Below are positions 16,439 through 25,500 of a stretch of 42,698 bases of DNA, piece by piece (positions within the stretch are counted from its first letter, which is position 1; each line of letters opens with the position of its first letter). The position numbers and the translations under genes are program-made. Under the pieces are notes generated by a model, which saw nothing but the letters and a program-made list of their open reading frames with translations, made no database searches and had not been told where the DNA came from. The DNA comes from Bacteroides sp. CAG:1060_57_27 (GTDB taxonomy: Bacteria; Bacteroidota; Bacteroidia; Bacteroidales; UBA932). The stretch is from positions 1 to 42,698 of the forward strand of contig MNQT01000019.1 of assembly GCA_001915575.1 (NCBI GenBank), in the 5' to 3' direction.

Positions 16439-18847
16439 CTACCTTTTCCGTGAGGAGAGGACTGTGGGAACGGCCACGAAGCCTGCCGACATCAGCACCA
16501 CGAGCACAAGCAGGATCGAACTCGCCCTCGACACGCCCTCTCCTATACGGTACGAAGGCGGATCGAAACGCATGACCAGCGTATGCTCTCCGGCAGGCAC
16601 GACAGCGCTGCGCAGTATGTTGTCCACCGGCTCTATCGGAAGCACATCCCCGGTATCTTCGACGGTGAGACTCCAGCCTACGGGATAGTAGACCTCGCTG
16701 AACACGACCTCGCCTCCGTCAGCCGAACTGTATTCGTAGCGCAGTTCGTTGGGAGCGTACGAAACGAGTTCTATACTGTCGCCGGATGATGCGAACCAGG
16801 CGTTGCCGGCAGCGTACCTGTACCTGAGAGCAAGGTCGTCGCCTATGATGATGTAGCGGCAGTTCATCTTCGCGAGCCCCTCGAGGTAGGGCAGGGACTC
16901 CTCGGCCTCCTGCACGGTCCGGGCGGAAGACAGGGCCGAATACAGAGTGTTTATCTCGGATGCCAGGGTATTCTCTATGAAGTCCTGGTAGTTGCGCAGC
17001 TTAGCCGGAGAATAGCCTCCGACATTCTTGTGCCAGTAGCTAGGAAGGGAGCTGTTGAACACGTCCACCGTAAGGTCGAGCACCCTGTAGGACAGGTCGG
17101 GGTCGGACAGTATCGCCTCGTCCACCGGCCTCTTGTCGAACTGGCTCTGGAAGTCGCGCGGCGTCACGAAGTCACGGGAATTCAGATAGCGCTTCCCCAG
17201 CGGGAACAGGTCGAGCAGCACGAGCACGCAGACCAGCAGGGCCGCCGTATGCATCCTGCCGGAACGTCCGGAAGCGGACTTTCCGGACGAGCACCCCCAC
17301 AGTATAAGAAGATATGCGGCGGCTATGAATGCCAGAGAACGCAGGGCGTCGGAAACGAGCAGCCCGCGCCTGTCGGCGGCAAGGGCATCGGAAAGAACCT
17401 CGGGCAGGGAGGCGTCGGCAGCGCCCCTGAAATCGCCGGCTATTCCGGGGAACACGGCGCACAGCAGGCAGAAGCCTCCGCTTATCGCAAGGGCGATCCA
17501 GCCCTTCGACCTGAAATCGGAGGCCGCCTCGGAGGAGCGCACTATGCGGTCGAGCACCAGGAAGCCCAGCACGGGCAGGGTGAACTGCAGTACGACCAGG
17601 GCCATAGAGACCGTCCTGAACTTGTTGTAAAGCGGAGCCAGGTCGTAGAAAAGCTTCGTGAACCACATCAGATGACTTCCCAGTGCAAGCAGCACGGCGA
17701 GCACGGTACATACGGCCAGCCACCACTTTTCCTTGCCATGGTAGCAGAACAGTCCCAGAACGAACAGGAACACCGTGACCGCGCCCATATACATCGGCCC
17801 GGCGGTGAAAGGCTGGGGGCCCCAGTACAGGGGAAGGTTCTCGCTCACTTCCCGCAGGTTGGGCTGACCCGCCTGCCTGAGGACGTCGTAGGTCTCCGAC
17901 CTGCCGGGGTTGACGGCACCCGCAGAAGAGCCGCCGTTGAAATTCGGTATCATCATGTTGGGAAGTTCCTCCCAGCCGTAGGACCATGCCGTGGCGTAGT
18001 CCAGTTCCAGTCCCTTGGTCTCCTTGCTGCCGTCAGCATCGGCGGTACTGCCTCCACGCATGGAATACGGCGTATATTCGAGGGTGGGCAACAGCTTGAC
18101 GGCGTTCGTGGCTATTCCGGCGCAGCCCAGCAGGAGCAGCAGTCCCGAGGCCGCGAAGAAGCGTCCCAGCAGACCCCTCCTCTGCCTGCGCCACAGCAGC
18201 CACACGAGCAGCATCAGCGCATAGAGCAGTATCATTATGGCAAGGTAGTATGTGATCTGCGGGTGGTTGGCCTTGACCTGGAAGCTCACGGAAAGCGCGA
18301 ACAACGCGGCGCCGAAACAGCAGTACGGCAGCCATTTCTTCTTGTTCAAGGCTGATTTGTAGGTATATACGAGCGCGGCGAGCACCCACGGAAGGAACGC
18401 TATGGCCTGCATCTTGGTGTTGTGGCCCACCTGGATTATCTGCATGTTGTACGAGCAGAACGTGACGGCGACCGCACCGCCTATCGCAAGCAGCGGATGC
18501 ACGCCCAGCGAAAGCATCAGCAGCCACGCTCCTACAAGAGAGATGAATAGATAGGTCGCGGGACGCCTTCCGGTGAGCAGGAAGTCGTATATGGCCTGGG
18601 TCCAGTCACCGTCCGTGGGGGCGTGTATGGTTGCCGTGGGCATACCTCCGAACATCGATTCCGTCCATGCCGTCTGGTCGTCCGGATGTGCCGCGTTCCA
18701 CTCCATCATCTCGTGCGACATGCCCTGCCACCCGGAAATGTCGCTCTGGTTGACTATCTTTCCCGAGAGGACCTCCGGGACGAATGCATATGAAAGCACG
18801 AGGAAGCCAAGCAGCACTCCTATGGCATACAGTATTTTCTTCTTCAT
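16439..18847 (-). CDS. YfhO-family polytopic membrane protein
   Basis: This is an 802-residue inner-membrane protein with roughly a dozen hydrophobic segments, including one at 5-24 and one near the C-terminus (about 775-795). A large non-membrane region (about 560-770) lies between them. The organisation resembles YfhO/GT-C-like proteins: a long first loop (WQGMSHEMMEWNAAHPDDQTAW) and the GPQPFTAGPMYMG segment are typical in Bacteroidota. In Firmicutes YfhO is linked to glycosylation of lipoteichoic acid, but its substrate in Bacteroidota is not known to me. It is coupled by ATGA overlap to a GT4 glycosyltransferase, which supports a role in envelope glycan or lipid-linked sugar handling. 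Confidence 0.85.
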   Translation of the reverse strand: MKKKILYAIGVLLGFLVLSYAFVPEVLSGKIVNQSDISGWQGMSHEMMEWNAAHPDDQTAWTESMFGGMPTATIHAPTDGDWTQAIYDFLLTGRRPATYLFISLVGAWLLMLSLGVHPLLAIGGAVAVTFCSYNMQIIQVGHNTKMQAIAFLPWVLAALVYTYKSALNKKKWLPYCCFGAALFALSVSFQVKANHPQITYYLAIMILLYALMLLVWLLWRRQRRGLLGRFFAASGLLLLLGCAGIATNAVKLLPTLEYTPYSMRGGSTADADGSKETKGLELDYATAWSYGWEELPNMMIPNFNGGSSAGAVNPGRSETYDVLRQAGQPNLREVSENLPLYWGPQPFTAGPMYMGAVTVFLFVLGLFCYHGKEKWWLAVCTVLAVLLALGSHLMWFTKLFYDLAPLYNKFRTVSMALVVLQFTLPVLGFLVLDRIVRSSEAASDFRSKGWIALAISGGFCLLCAVFPGIAGDFRGAADASLPEVLSDALAADRRGLLVSDALRSLAFIAAAYLLILWGCSSGKSASGRSGRMHTAALLVCVLVLLDLFPLGKRYLNSRDFVTPRDFQSQFDKRPVDEAILSDPDLSYRVLDLTVDVFNSSLPSYWHKNVGGYSPAKLRNYQDFIENTLASEINTLYSALSSARTVQEAEESLPYLEGLAKMNCRYIIIGDDLALRYRYAAGNAWFASSGDSIELVSYAPNELRYEYSSADGGEVVFSEVYYPVGWSLTVEDTGDVLPIEPVDNILRSAVVPAGEHTLVMRFDPPSYRIGEGVSRASSILLVLVVLMSAGFVAVPTVLSSRKR

Positions 18848-20103
18848 AACAGTCTTATGAGTTTTTCCGTCAGGCGGCGGCGGGAATACGCGTCTATATC
18901 ACCCCCGACGCCGTGCGGAGCCCTGATGAACGACGACACGCCCTGCTCGTCGTCCCAGTCGAACATCTTTCCCGATCCGGACTCCTCGAGTATGCGCGCC
19001 GCCGCGCCGTCGCTCTGCCCTATGCCGAGCACGGGCCGCCGCGACGCCATATATTCAAAAATCTTACCCGGAAGCACCTTGGCGTATTCGGGCTCCCTTC
19101 TCAACGGAAGGATCAGCAGGTCCGCCCTGCACTGCTCCTCTACTGTCCGGCTGTGCGGAAGATATCCGAGATCCACGAGATTCCCGCCGAGACCGCGCTC
19201 CCTGACAGAGTCTATCACCTGAGGGTCCGTCTTGCCGGCGAGCCTTATCCTGAGCCTCGAGGCAAACCGGGAATCCTCGCGGCACATTGCGGAAAGCGCA
19301 TTCCAGAGACAGAGCGGATTGCCGTCTGCGGCCAGCAGCCCGGTATGCACTATGTTGAAGCAATCGTCGTCCCGGAGCAGGGCAGCCTGTCCGGCCGGCA
19401 GGAAGTCGTCTTCGTCGAATCCGTTGGTTATCAGCTCCACGGGCGTAGAGGTCATGGCGGCGAAGTCGTCCCGGACAGGAGGCGATACGGCTATTACGGT
19501 ATCCGCGCCGTCAAGCACGGCCTTCTCCAGCCTGTGGTGGCGCCGGTCGGCATATTCCGTCAGCCCCAGATGCTTGTAGTAGAACATCTGCGTCCACGGA
19601 TCCCGGAAATCGGCTATCCACTTCACCCCTGTCGCCCTCTTGAGCCCGAGACCGATAAGGTGCATCGAATGGGGCGGGCCGGTAGTCACCACGGCGTCTA
19701 CGGGATGCCCGGCAAGATACTTCTTCAGGAACCTCACCGACGGTCTCACCCAGCTGACCCTGGGGTCGGGAATGAAAAGATTGCCCCGGAGCGCCCTGAA
19801 GACTCGTCCGGCAAAGGAACTGTTGCTCGCACTCAGCGGATTGACCTGGGCGGCGTCGCGTTGCGGCACGAGCCTGCGGTAAAGCGCATACGGCTCCCTG
19901 ATCGGGCGCCTTATGACCTCGGTTCCGGACGGTATGTCGCCGAGCAGGCTTCCGTCCCAGGACTGGATGTCCGGGTTGGAAGGCGTGAATACTACGGGCT
20001 GCCAGCCGTACTGGGGCAGATACTTGCAGAATTTCACCCAGCGCTGCACGCCGGAGCCGCCTGCGGGAGGCCAGTAATATGTGATTACGAGCAGTCTGCG
20101 CAT
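18844..20103 (-). CDS. GT4-type glycosyltransferase
   Basis: The product is 419 residues from ATG 20103; an upstream TTG at 20118 lies inside the -7 promoter box and is rejected. The N-terminal Rossmann half begins LLVITYYWPPAGGSGVQRW, typical of GT-B enzymes. TTGPPHSMH and ADFRDPW motifs follow, and the C-terminal half (about 240-400) carries the nucleotide-sugar site region with LPLRREPEYAKVLPGKIFEYMA. The sugar donor and acceptor are not evident. It overlaps the YfhO gene by four bases (ATGA) and is divergent from mutS. Confidence 0.88.
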   Translation of the reverse strand: MRRLLVITYYWPPAGGSGVQRWVKFCKYLPQYGWQPVVFTPSNPDIQSWDGSLLGDIPSGTEVIRRPIREPYALYRRLVPQRDAAQVNPLSASNSSFAGRVFRALRGNLFIPDPRVSWVRPSVRFLKKYLAGHPVDAVVTTGPPHSMHLIGLGLKRATGVKWIADFRDPWTQMFYYKHLGLTEYADRRHHRLEKAVLDGADTVIAVSPPVRDDFAAMTSTPVELITNGFDEDDFLPAGQAALLRDDDCFNIVHTGLLAADGNPLCLWNALSAMCREDSRFASRLRIRLAGKTDPQVIDSVRERGLGGNLVDLGYLPHSRTVEEQCRADLLILPLRREPEYAKVLPGKIFEYMASRRPVLGIGQSDGAAARILEESGSGKMFDWDDEQGVSSFIRAPHGVGGDIDAYSRRRLTEKLIRLL

Positions 20104-20115
20104 AACATCAGGAAC

Positions 20116-20123
20116 CAAAGGTA
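20116..20123 (-). promoter_or_regulatory. -7 box TACCTTTG of the glycosyltransferase-YfhO operon
   Basis: This exact TAnnTTTG match on the minus strand places the transcription start about 6 nt before the ATG at 20103. The leader would be almost absent. It is back-to-back with the mutS box 12 bp away. Confidence 0.5.
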
Positions 20124-20135
20124 AGGATTATTTTT

Positions 20136-20143
20136 TAACTTTG
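20136..20143 (+). promoter_or_regulatory. -7 box TAACTTTG abutting the mutS start codon
   Basis: The octamer ends six bases before the mutS ATG at 20150, so the predicted start is at the initiation codon itself. As at rnhB, this suggests a leaderless mRNA. A T-run precedes the box and no -33 TTTG is seen. Confidence 0.55.
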
Positions 20144-20149
20144 TAGCCT

Positions 20150-22744
20150 ATGGCAAAGTGCGGAGAAGACACACCGCTGCTCAGGCAGTATTTCAGCATC
20201 AAGGCTCAGTATCCCGAGGCCATCCTGCTCTACAGGGTGGGAGACTTCTACGAGACCTACTCCGACGATGCCGTAACCGCAAGCAAGGTGCTCGGTCTGG
20301 TGCTGACCAAGCGCTCGAACGGCGACAAGGGCAGCACCGAAATGGCCGGTTTTCCGCACCATGCGATAGAAGGCTACCTGCAGAAACTGGTCCGCGCCGG
20401 CTACAAGGTCGCTATCTGCGACCAGCTCGAAGACCCCAACCTCACGAAGACCAAGCTCGTAAAGAGGGGCGTGACGGAAATACTCACACCCGGCATAGCC
20501 TTCGGCGAGGGTCTCCTGGACCAGAAGGAACACAACTTCCTGGCCGGACTCACCTTCGAGGGCCAGCAGTGCGGGGCGGCCTTCCTCGACGTCTCCACCG
20601 GAACCTTCCAGGTGGCCCAGGGCTCGACAGACTATATCGGCACGCTGCTTTCTTCCTTCCGGCCTACGGAGCTCGTCGTACGCAGAGACCTGCTGCGTGC
20701 CGTTAAGGAGAAGTTTTCCGGCTTCTATGTCACCGGGCTCGACGAATGGGCTTTCGTCAGGGACGCGGCAGAGGAGAAGCTCAAGGACCAGTTCGGGACA
20801 AGCAGCCTGAAAGGGTTCGCGATAGACAGGTTCCCCCTTGCGATATGCTCTGCCGGAGCGCTCATAGTCTACCTCGAGCAGACTCACCACAGCAAAATGG
20901 GCAACATCTGCTCCATTTCACGCATAGACGAGAACAGGTTCGTGTGGATGGACAAGTTCACGCTGCGCAACCTCGAGGTGTTCCAGAGCAACGCCGGGAA
21001 GGACGGGGTGAGCCTCGTCGAGGCCATAGACCGCTGCTGCACCCCCATGGGGTCTAGGATGCTGCGGGAGTGGCTCGCCATGCCCCTCATAGACACGGAG
21101 GCGATAAATTCCAGGTACGATGTCGTGGAATACTTCGTCGGCAATCCCGATGCGGCGGACGCCCTCGGCACGCTTCTCGGCAATACCGGAGACCTCGAAA
21201 GGATAATCTCCCGTGCCGCCACCGGCAAGATACTCCCCAGGGAAGTCCGACAGCTCGGCCGCTCCCTGGAGCAGATGAGTCCCATACACGAACTCTGCAG
21301 CGACACCGGAACCGCCGCTCTCGACAGGCTCGCAGGGGCGATGCGCGGCACCGACGGGATCTGCGGCAAGATAAGTTCGACCCTCTGCGGAGACTCCGCA
21401 TCGATGATAGGAAAGGGCGACGTGATAGCCCCCGGAATAGACAGCGAACTCGACGAGCTGCGCGCCATATCCCGTGGAGGGAAGGAATACCTCTCACAGA
21501 TGCAGCGGAGGGAGACGGAACGCACGGGAATAAGCTCGCTGAAGATAGGATACAACAACGTGTTCGGCTACTACATCGAAGTCCGCAACACCTTCAGGGA
21601 CAAGGTTCCGCCGGAATGGATAAGGAAACAGACCCTGGTAAGCGCAGAGCGCTACATCACGGAGGAGCTCAAGGAGTACGAAGAAAAGATACTCGGCGCG
21701 GAGTCGCGCATATACGAGATAGAGAGCCGCATCTTCGGCGAACTGGTGAAAGACATACAGGCCTCAATACGCGACATACAGCAGAACTGCCGCGTCATAT
21801 CGCGTCTGGACGTGCTGCGGGGATTTGCGGTGCAGGCCGCGGAAAGGGGCTACTGCCGGCCGGTCGTAGACAAGTCGTCGTCGATAGAGATACGCAGCGG
21901 CCGTCACCCCGTCATCGAAACCATGATGCCCGCAGGGGAGGAATATGTCCCCAACGACATCTCCCTCGACAGCAGGGACACCCAGATAATGGTACTTACC
22001 GGACCGAACATGGCGGGAAAATCCGCCCTGCTGCGGCAGGTCGCCCTGATAGTGCTCATGGCCCAGACCGGCTCGTTCGTGCCGGCACAATCCGCGCGTT
22101 TCGGATACTTCGACAAGATATTCACCCGCGTAGGCGCCACCGACAACATCTCGCGCGGCGAGTCGACCTTCATGGTGGAGATGCTGGAGACGGCCATGAT
22201 AATGCACAACCTCTCGGCCCGCTCGCTGGTGCTGCTCGACGAGATAGGACGCGGCACTTCGACCTACGACGGAATGTCGATAGCCAGTGCCCTGGTGCAG
22301 TACATCCACGACAGGGGCAAGGGCGCCAAGACCCTGTTCGCCACCCACTACCACGAGCTCAACGACCTCGAGAAAAGCTTCCCCCGGGTAAAGAACTACC
22401 ACATATCCGTCAAGGAGGAGGGAAAACAGGTGATATTCCTGCGCAAGCTCGTCCCTGGCGGCGTGGCACACAGTTTCGGAATACATGTTGCAAGGATGGC
22501 CGGAATGCCGAGGGAGATCATAGACACGGCCGAAAGGACGCTTCGCGAACTGGAACTCAGGGAAAAGCATGCATCCGGCATGGCACTCGAAGAAGACGGC
22601 AGCGTACAGCTGTCCCTTTTCCAGCTCGACGACCCTACCCTCTCCTCTATACGCCGCAAGCTCGAGGCGGCGGACCTCAACAACATGACGCCCATGCAGG
22701 CATTCGACCTGCTGCGCGAGATGAAGCAGGAAGTGGGGGCGTAA
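20150..22744 (+). CDS. mutS: DNA mismatch repair protein MutS
   Basis: MutS binds base-base mismatches and small loops and recruits MutL. The 864-residue protein has full-length architecture. The N-terminal mismatch-reading Phe33-x-Glu35 lies in GDFYET. The connector, lever and clamp domains span the middle, and the ABC ATPase domain carries Walker A GPNMAGKS (618-625), Walker B with Asp697-Glu698 (LLDEIGRGTSTYDG) and the FATHYHEL histidine. The C-terminal tail (LFQLDDPTLSSIRRKLEAADLN) is the usual dimer/tetramer region. It is transcribed alone and converges on rsmE with 39 bp between the stops and no evident terminator. Confidence 0.98.
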   Translation: MAKCGEDTPLLRQYFSIKAQYPEAILLYRVGDFYETYSDDAVTASKVLGLVLTKRSNGDKGSTEMAGFPHHAIEGYLQKLVRAGYKVAICDQLEDPNLTKTKLVKRGVTEILTPGIAFGEGLLDQKEHNFLAGLTFEGQQCGAAFLDVSTGTFQVAQGSTDYIGTLLSSFRPTELVVRRDLLRAVKEKFSGFYVTGLDEWAFVRDAAEEKLKDQFGTSSLKGFAIDRFPLAICSAGALIVYLEQTHHSKMGNICSISRIDENRFVWMDKFTLRNLEVFQSNAGKDGVSLVEAIDRCCTPMGSRMLREWLAMPLIDTEAINSRYDVVEYFVGNPDAADALGTLLGNTGDLERIISRAATGKILPREVRQLGRSLEQMSPIHELCSDTGTAALDRLAGAMRGTDGICGKISSTLCGDSASMIGKGDVIAPGIDSELDELRAISRGGKEYLSQMQRRETERTGISSLKIGYNNVFGYYIEVRNTFRDKVPPEWIRKQTLVSAERYITEELKEYEEKILGAESRIYEIESRIFGELVKDIQASIRDIQQNCRVISRLDVLRGFAVQAAERGYCRPVVDKSSSIEIRSGRHPVIETMMPAGEEYVPNDISLDSRDTQIMVLTGPNMAGKSALLRQVALIVLMAQTGSFVPAQSARFGYFDKIFTRVGATDNISRGESTFMVEMLETAMIMHNLSARSLVLLDEIGRGTSTYDGMSIASALVQYIHDRGKGAKTLFATHYHELNDLEKSFPRVKNYHISVKEEGKQVIFLRKLVPGGVAHSFGIHVARMAGMPREIIDTAERTLRELELREKHASGMALEEDGSVQLSLFQLDDPTLSSIRRKLEAADLNNMTPMQAFDLLREMKQEVGA

Positions 22745-22783
22745 GAGGAAAGGCCCCCACAGCCCTGAAATATCCACCAAGTT

Positions 22784-23596
22784 TTATCTGCCGCAAACGA
22801 AGTACACCGCGAACACGGCCGCAAGTGCTGCGGTCTCGGTGCGCAGGCGGCTCTGCCCGAGGCTCACGGGTTTCCAGCCAAGACGCATCGCCAGAGAGAT
22901 TTCCTTTTCCGAAAAATCACCCTCGGGACCTATCAGTACGCAGATTTCCGGTTTGGAAGATGATCCAGGGGTTATATCTGTCTCCTTTGTCCCGTCTGCC
23001 GGCACTCCGCCCGGACATGTGACGCCGTAGCGGCAAGAGCCGGAATACTCCATCAACCTGTCTTCAAGGGAGCGTCTCTGCGAAAGTTCGAGGCTTTCGT
23101 CACAGTAGGCTATGAGCCTGAGTGCCGACTCCGGCGCGGACTTGAGATAATCGGAGACGCTGACAGCTTCGCCGGACACGGGCACACAGGCTTTCAGAGA
23201 CTGTTTCGCGGCAGAAAGCATTATTTTCCGGAGGCGTTCGGCGTTCAGGGTCCTGCGCTCGGAATGCTCGCCGATCACCGGGACAAGACTGTCCAGCCCG
23301 GCTTCGGTCGCTTTCTCGGCGAACCACTCGTAGCGGGCCATGTTCTTCGTAGGACATACGGCCATTTCGAGCCGGTAGGGATGAGAGCCGAAGTCGCGCA
23401 CCGTGCTTTCGACCACGGCCTGCGCCGCCTTGGGCGAGGCATCCGTAATCCGGCATGTCAAGAGAGTTCCCTTCCCGTCGATTACGTTTATCCTGTCGCC
23501 TTCCCTGTGGCGCAGCACGCGCACGCAGTGCATGGACTCCTCTTTGTCGAGGGTGACGAGGGAGCCGGAGATATTGTCAGAATAGAAAAGTTCCAT
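22784..23596 (-). CDS. rsmE: 16S rRNA (U1498-N3)-methyltransferase
   Basis: RsmE methylates N3 of U1498 in 16S rRNA using SAM. The 270-residue protein has an N-terminal PUA-like domain (about 1-70, with HCVRVLRHREGD) and a SPOUT-class knotted C-terminal domain. The diagnostic IGPEGDFSEKE and LGQSRLRTETAALAA motifs form the SAM pocket. A Gly/Pro-rich insert lies just before the IGPEGD motif (about residues 195-220), which seems lineage specific. It follows radA by 12 bp and ends the galE-yfcE-radA-rsmE run. Confidence 0.95.
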   Translation of the reverse strand: MELFYSDNISGSLVTLDKEESMHCVRVLRHREGDRINVIDGKGTLLTCRITDASPKAAQAVVESTVRDFGSHPYRLEMAVCPTKNMARYEWFAEKATEAGLDSLVPVIGEHSERRTLNAERLRKIMLSAAKQSLKACVPVSGEAVSVSDYLKSAPESALRLIAYCDESLELSQRRSLEDRLMEYSGSCRYGVTCPGGVPADGTKETDITPGSSSKPEICVLIGPEGDFSEKEISLAMRLGWKPVSLGQSRLRTETAALAAVFAVYFVCGR

Positions 23597-23608
23597 TTTC
23601 TTCCCGCG

Positions 23609-24985
23609 TCATTTGAAAAGCTTTTTTACCAGGGCAGGGATATCCGGAACCGGAACGAGTTCTATGCCTGCGGGAATGTCTCCCGCGGAAGAGAACGAGG
23701 AGGCGTAGAACTTCGTGAAACCGAGCCGTGCGGCCTCGGAGATGCGCCTCGGGAGCTGGCTCACGGGGCGGATTTCGCCGCTAAGGCCGACCTCCGCCGC
23801 AAAGCAGGCATCCGAAGGCAGGGCGAAGTCGAAATTGGACGACAGCACGGCGCTCACCACGGCAAGGTCGCAGGCGGGATCGCTGACCCTCAAGCCGCCG
23901 GCCATGTTGAGGAACACGTCCTTCATCCCGAGCTTGAAGCCGGCCCTTTTCTCGAGTACGGCGAGCAGCATGTTCAGGCGGCGGGTGTCGAAGCCGGTCG
24001 CGCTGCGCTGCGGCGTTCCGTATGCCGCGGAGCTCACGAGGGCCTGCACCTCGAAGAGCAGGGGCCGCGTACCGTCGAGCATCACCGCCACGGCGGCACC
24101 GCTCAGAGCCTCTCCGTGCATGGGTATAAGCATCTCGGAAGGATTTGCCACCTCCCTGAGCCCGCTGCCCGTCATCTCGAACACCGCCAGCTCAGAAGCC
24201 GAACCGAAACGGTTCTTTATGCCCCGCAGCAGCCTGTACGCCCCCCTGTTGTCGCCCTCGAACTGGAGGACCACGTCGACTATGTGCTCGAGTATCTTGG
24301 GACCGGCGATGAAGCCGTCCTTGGTGATGTGCCCTATGAGCAGCACAGGGATCCCGCTGCGCTTGGCGAAACGCAGGAGCAGCGCCGCGACCTCGCGGAT
24401 CTGGCTCACGGAGCCGGGAGCGGACTCCACCGCGTCGCTGTACATGGTCTGCACCGAGTCGACGACCATAAGGTCGGGAGAACTGCGCTCCGCCTCCTCT
24501 ATCACATCCTCGATGCGTGTCTCGCAGAATATCGTACAGCCCGATTCGTCGCCCCCGAGACGCGAGGAGCGCATCTTGACCTGCCTCTCGCTTTCCTCTC
24601 CGCTCACATACAGGGTTTTAAGGCCCGTGCAGTGAAGCGGGATCTGGAGGCTGAGCGTGGACTTGCCTATGCCCGGCTCGCCCCCTATAAGCACCAGAGA
24701 CCCGGGGACGAGTCCTCCGCCGAGCAGCCGGTCGACTTCCGGCAGCCCGAGGGAAATGCGTCCCTGGGAGGTGCTGAGGTCTATCTCGCTCAGAGGCCTC
24801 GCCTTGCCGCCTGATTCACCCGCAGCGCCGCGGCCCGCGGACGCCTGGCGCCCGGACGACTTCTCGCGCACCGGAGCCTCCTTCATCGTATTCCATTCGC
24901 CGCACGCCGGGCAGCGCCCCATCCATTTGGGGCTCTCGTTGCCGCACGAGGTGCAGTACCATATGGTCTTTGCCGTCTTAGCCAT
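23609..24985 (-). CDS. radA: DNA repair protein RadA (Sms)
   Basis: RadA is a RecA-like, DnaB-type branch-migration helicase used in recombination and repair. The 458-residue protein starts with the four-Cys zinc finger (Cys11, Cys14, Cys25, Cys28). The ATPase with Walker A GGEPGIGKST (about 101-110) follows, then the RadA-specific KNRFG motif (in RGIKNRFGSASEL). The C-terminal Lon-protease-like domain lacks the protease Ser. It starts 10 bp after the stop of the phosphoesterase gene. Confidence 0.97.
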   Translation of the reverse strand: MAKTAKTIWYCTSCGNESPKWMGRCPACGEWNTMKEAPVREKSSGRQASAGRGAAGESGGKARPLSEIDLSTSQGRISLGLPEVDRLLGGGLVPGSLVLIGGEPGIGKSTLSLQIPLHCTGLKTLYVSGEESERQVKMRSSRLGGDESGCTIFCETRIEDVIEEAERSSPDLMVVDSVQTMYSDAVESAPGSVSQIREVAALLLRFAKRSGIPVLLIGHITKDGFIAGPKILEHIVDVVLQFEGDNRGAYRLLRGIKNRFGSASELAVFEMTGSGLREVANPSEMLIPMHGEALSGAAVAVMLDGTRPLLFEVQALVSSAAYGTPQRSATGFDTRRLNMLLAVLEKRAGFKLGMKDVFLNMAGGLRVSDPACDLAVVSAVLSSNFDFALPSDACFAAEVGLSGEIRPVSQLPRRISEAARLGFTKFYASSFSSAGDIPAGIELVPVPDIPALVKKLFK

Positions 24986-24995
24986 AGCACGAAAA

Positions 24996-25499
24996 TCACC
25001 TTGCTCCGCTCCGCGGCAGCCTGAACACTTCCATGTCGCACACCTGTCCGCCCTCTATCCTGAAGCGCAGGGCGGTGCGGAACACCTGCCAGCCCTGGAG
25101 TCCGGCGGCGCCGGGATTGATATACAGCAGCCCGTTCGCCTTGTCGGACATGACTTTCAGGATATGCGAGTGCCCGCAGACAAATACGTCGGGACGGTAA
25201 CTGTCTATTAGGCCGTGCGCCCTGAGGTCGTAATGCCCGGGAGAGCCGCCTATGTGGGTCATGAGTATCCTCAGGCCCTGTTCTTCGATATACTGGAAAG
25301 CGGGATAGACCCTCCTGATGTCCTGTCCGTCGCAGTTGCCGTAGACTCCCGTCAGAGGCTTGAACGCGGCGATGCTCTCCGCGAAGTCCAGCCCGCCGCC
25401 GAAATCTCCGGCATGCCAGAGCACGTCCACGGGCTCGAGGAAATCCCTGAACTCGGGGCCGAACACCCCGTGCGTATCGCTTATGAGGCCTACCAGCAT
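24996..25499 (-). CDS. YfcE/MJ0936-type metallophosphoesterase
   Basis: This is a small cytoplasmic phosphodiesterase of about 167 residues. I chose ATG 25499, one base after the galE stop; the longer frame would begin with TTG inside galE. The two-metal motifs are all present in order: ISDTHG (near residue 8), HAGDFGG, YGNCDGQ, MTHIGG and CGHSH. Homologues cleave phosphodiesters in vitro, and the natural substrate is not known. It lies between galE and radA on the same strand. Confidence 0.92.
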   Translation of the reverse strand: MLVGLISDTHGVFGPEFRDFLEPVDVLWHAGDFGGGLDFAESIAAFKPLTGVYGNCDGQDIRRVYPAFQYIEEQGLRILMTHIGGSPGHYDLRAHGLIDSYRPDVFVCGHSHILKVMSDKANGLLYINPGAAGLQGWQVFRTALRFRIEGGQVCDMEVFRLPRSGAR

Positions 25500-25500
25500 G

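Noticed and set aside
20104..20118. An upstream start (TTG 20118) for the glycosyltransferase
   Set aside because: The TTG lies within the -7 promoter box and would precede the transcription start; ATG 20103 opens the conserved N-terminus.
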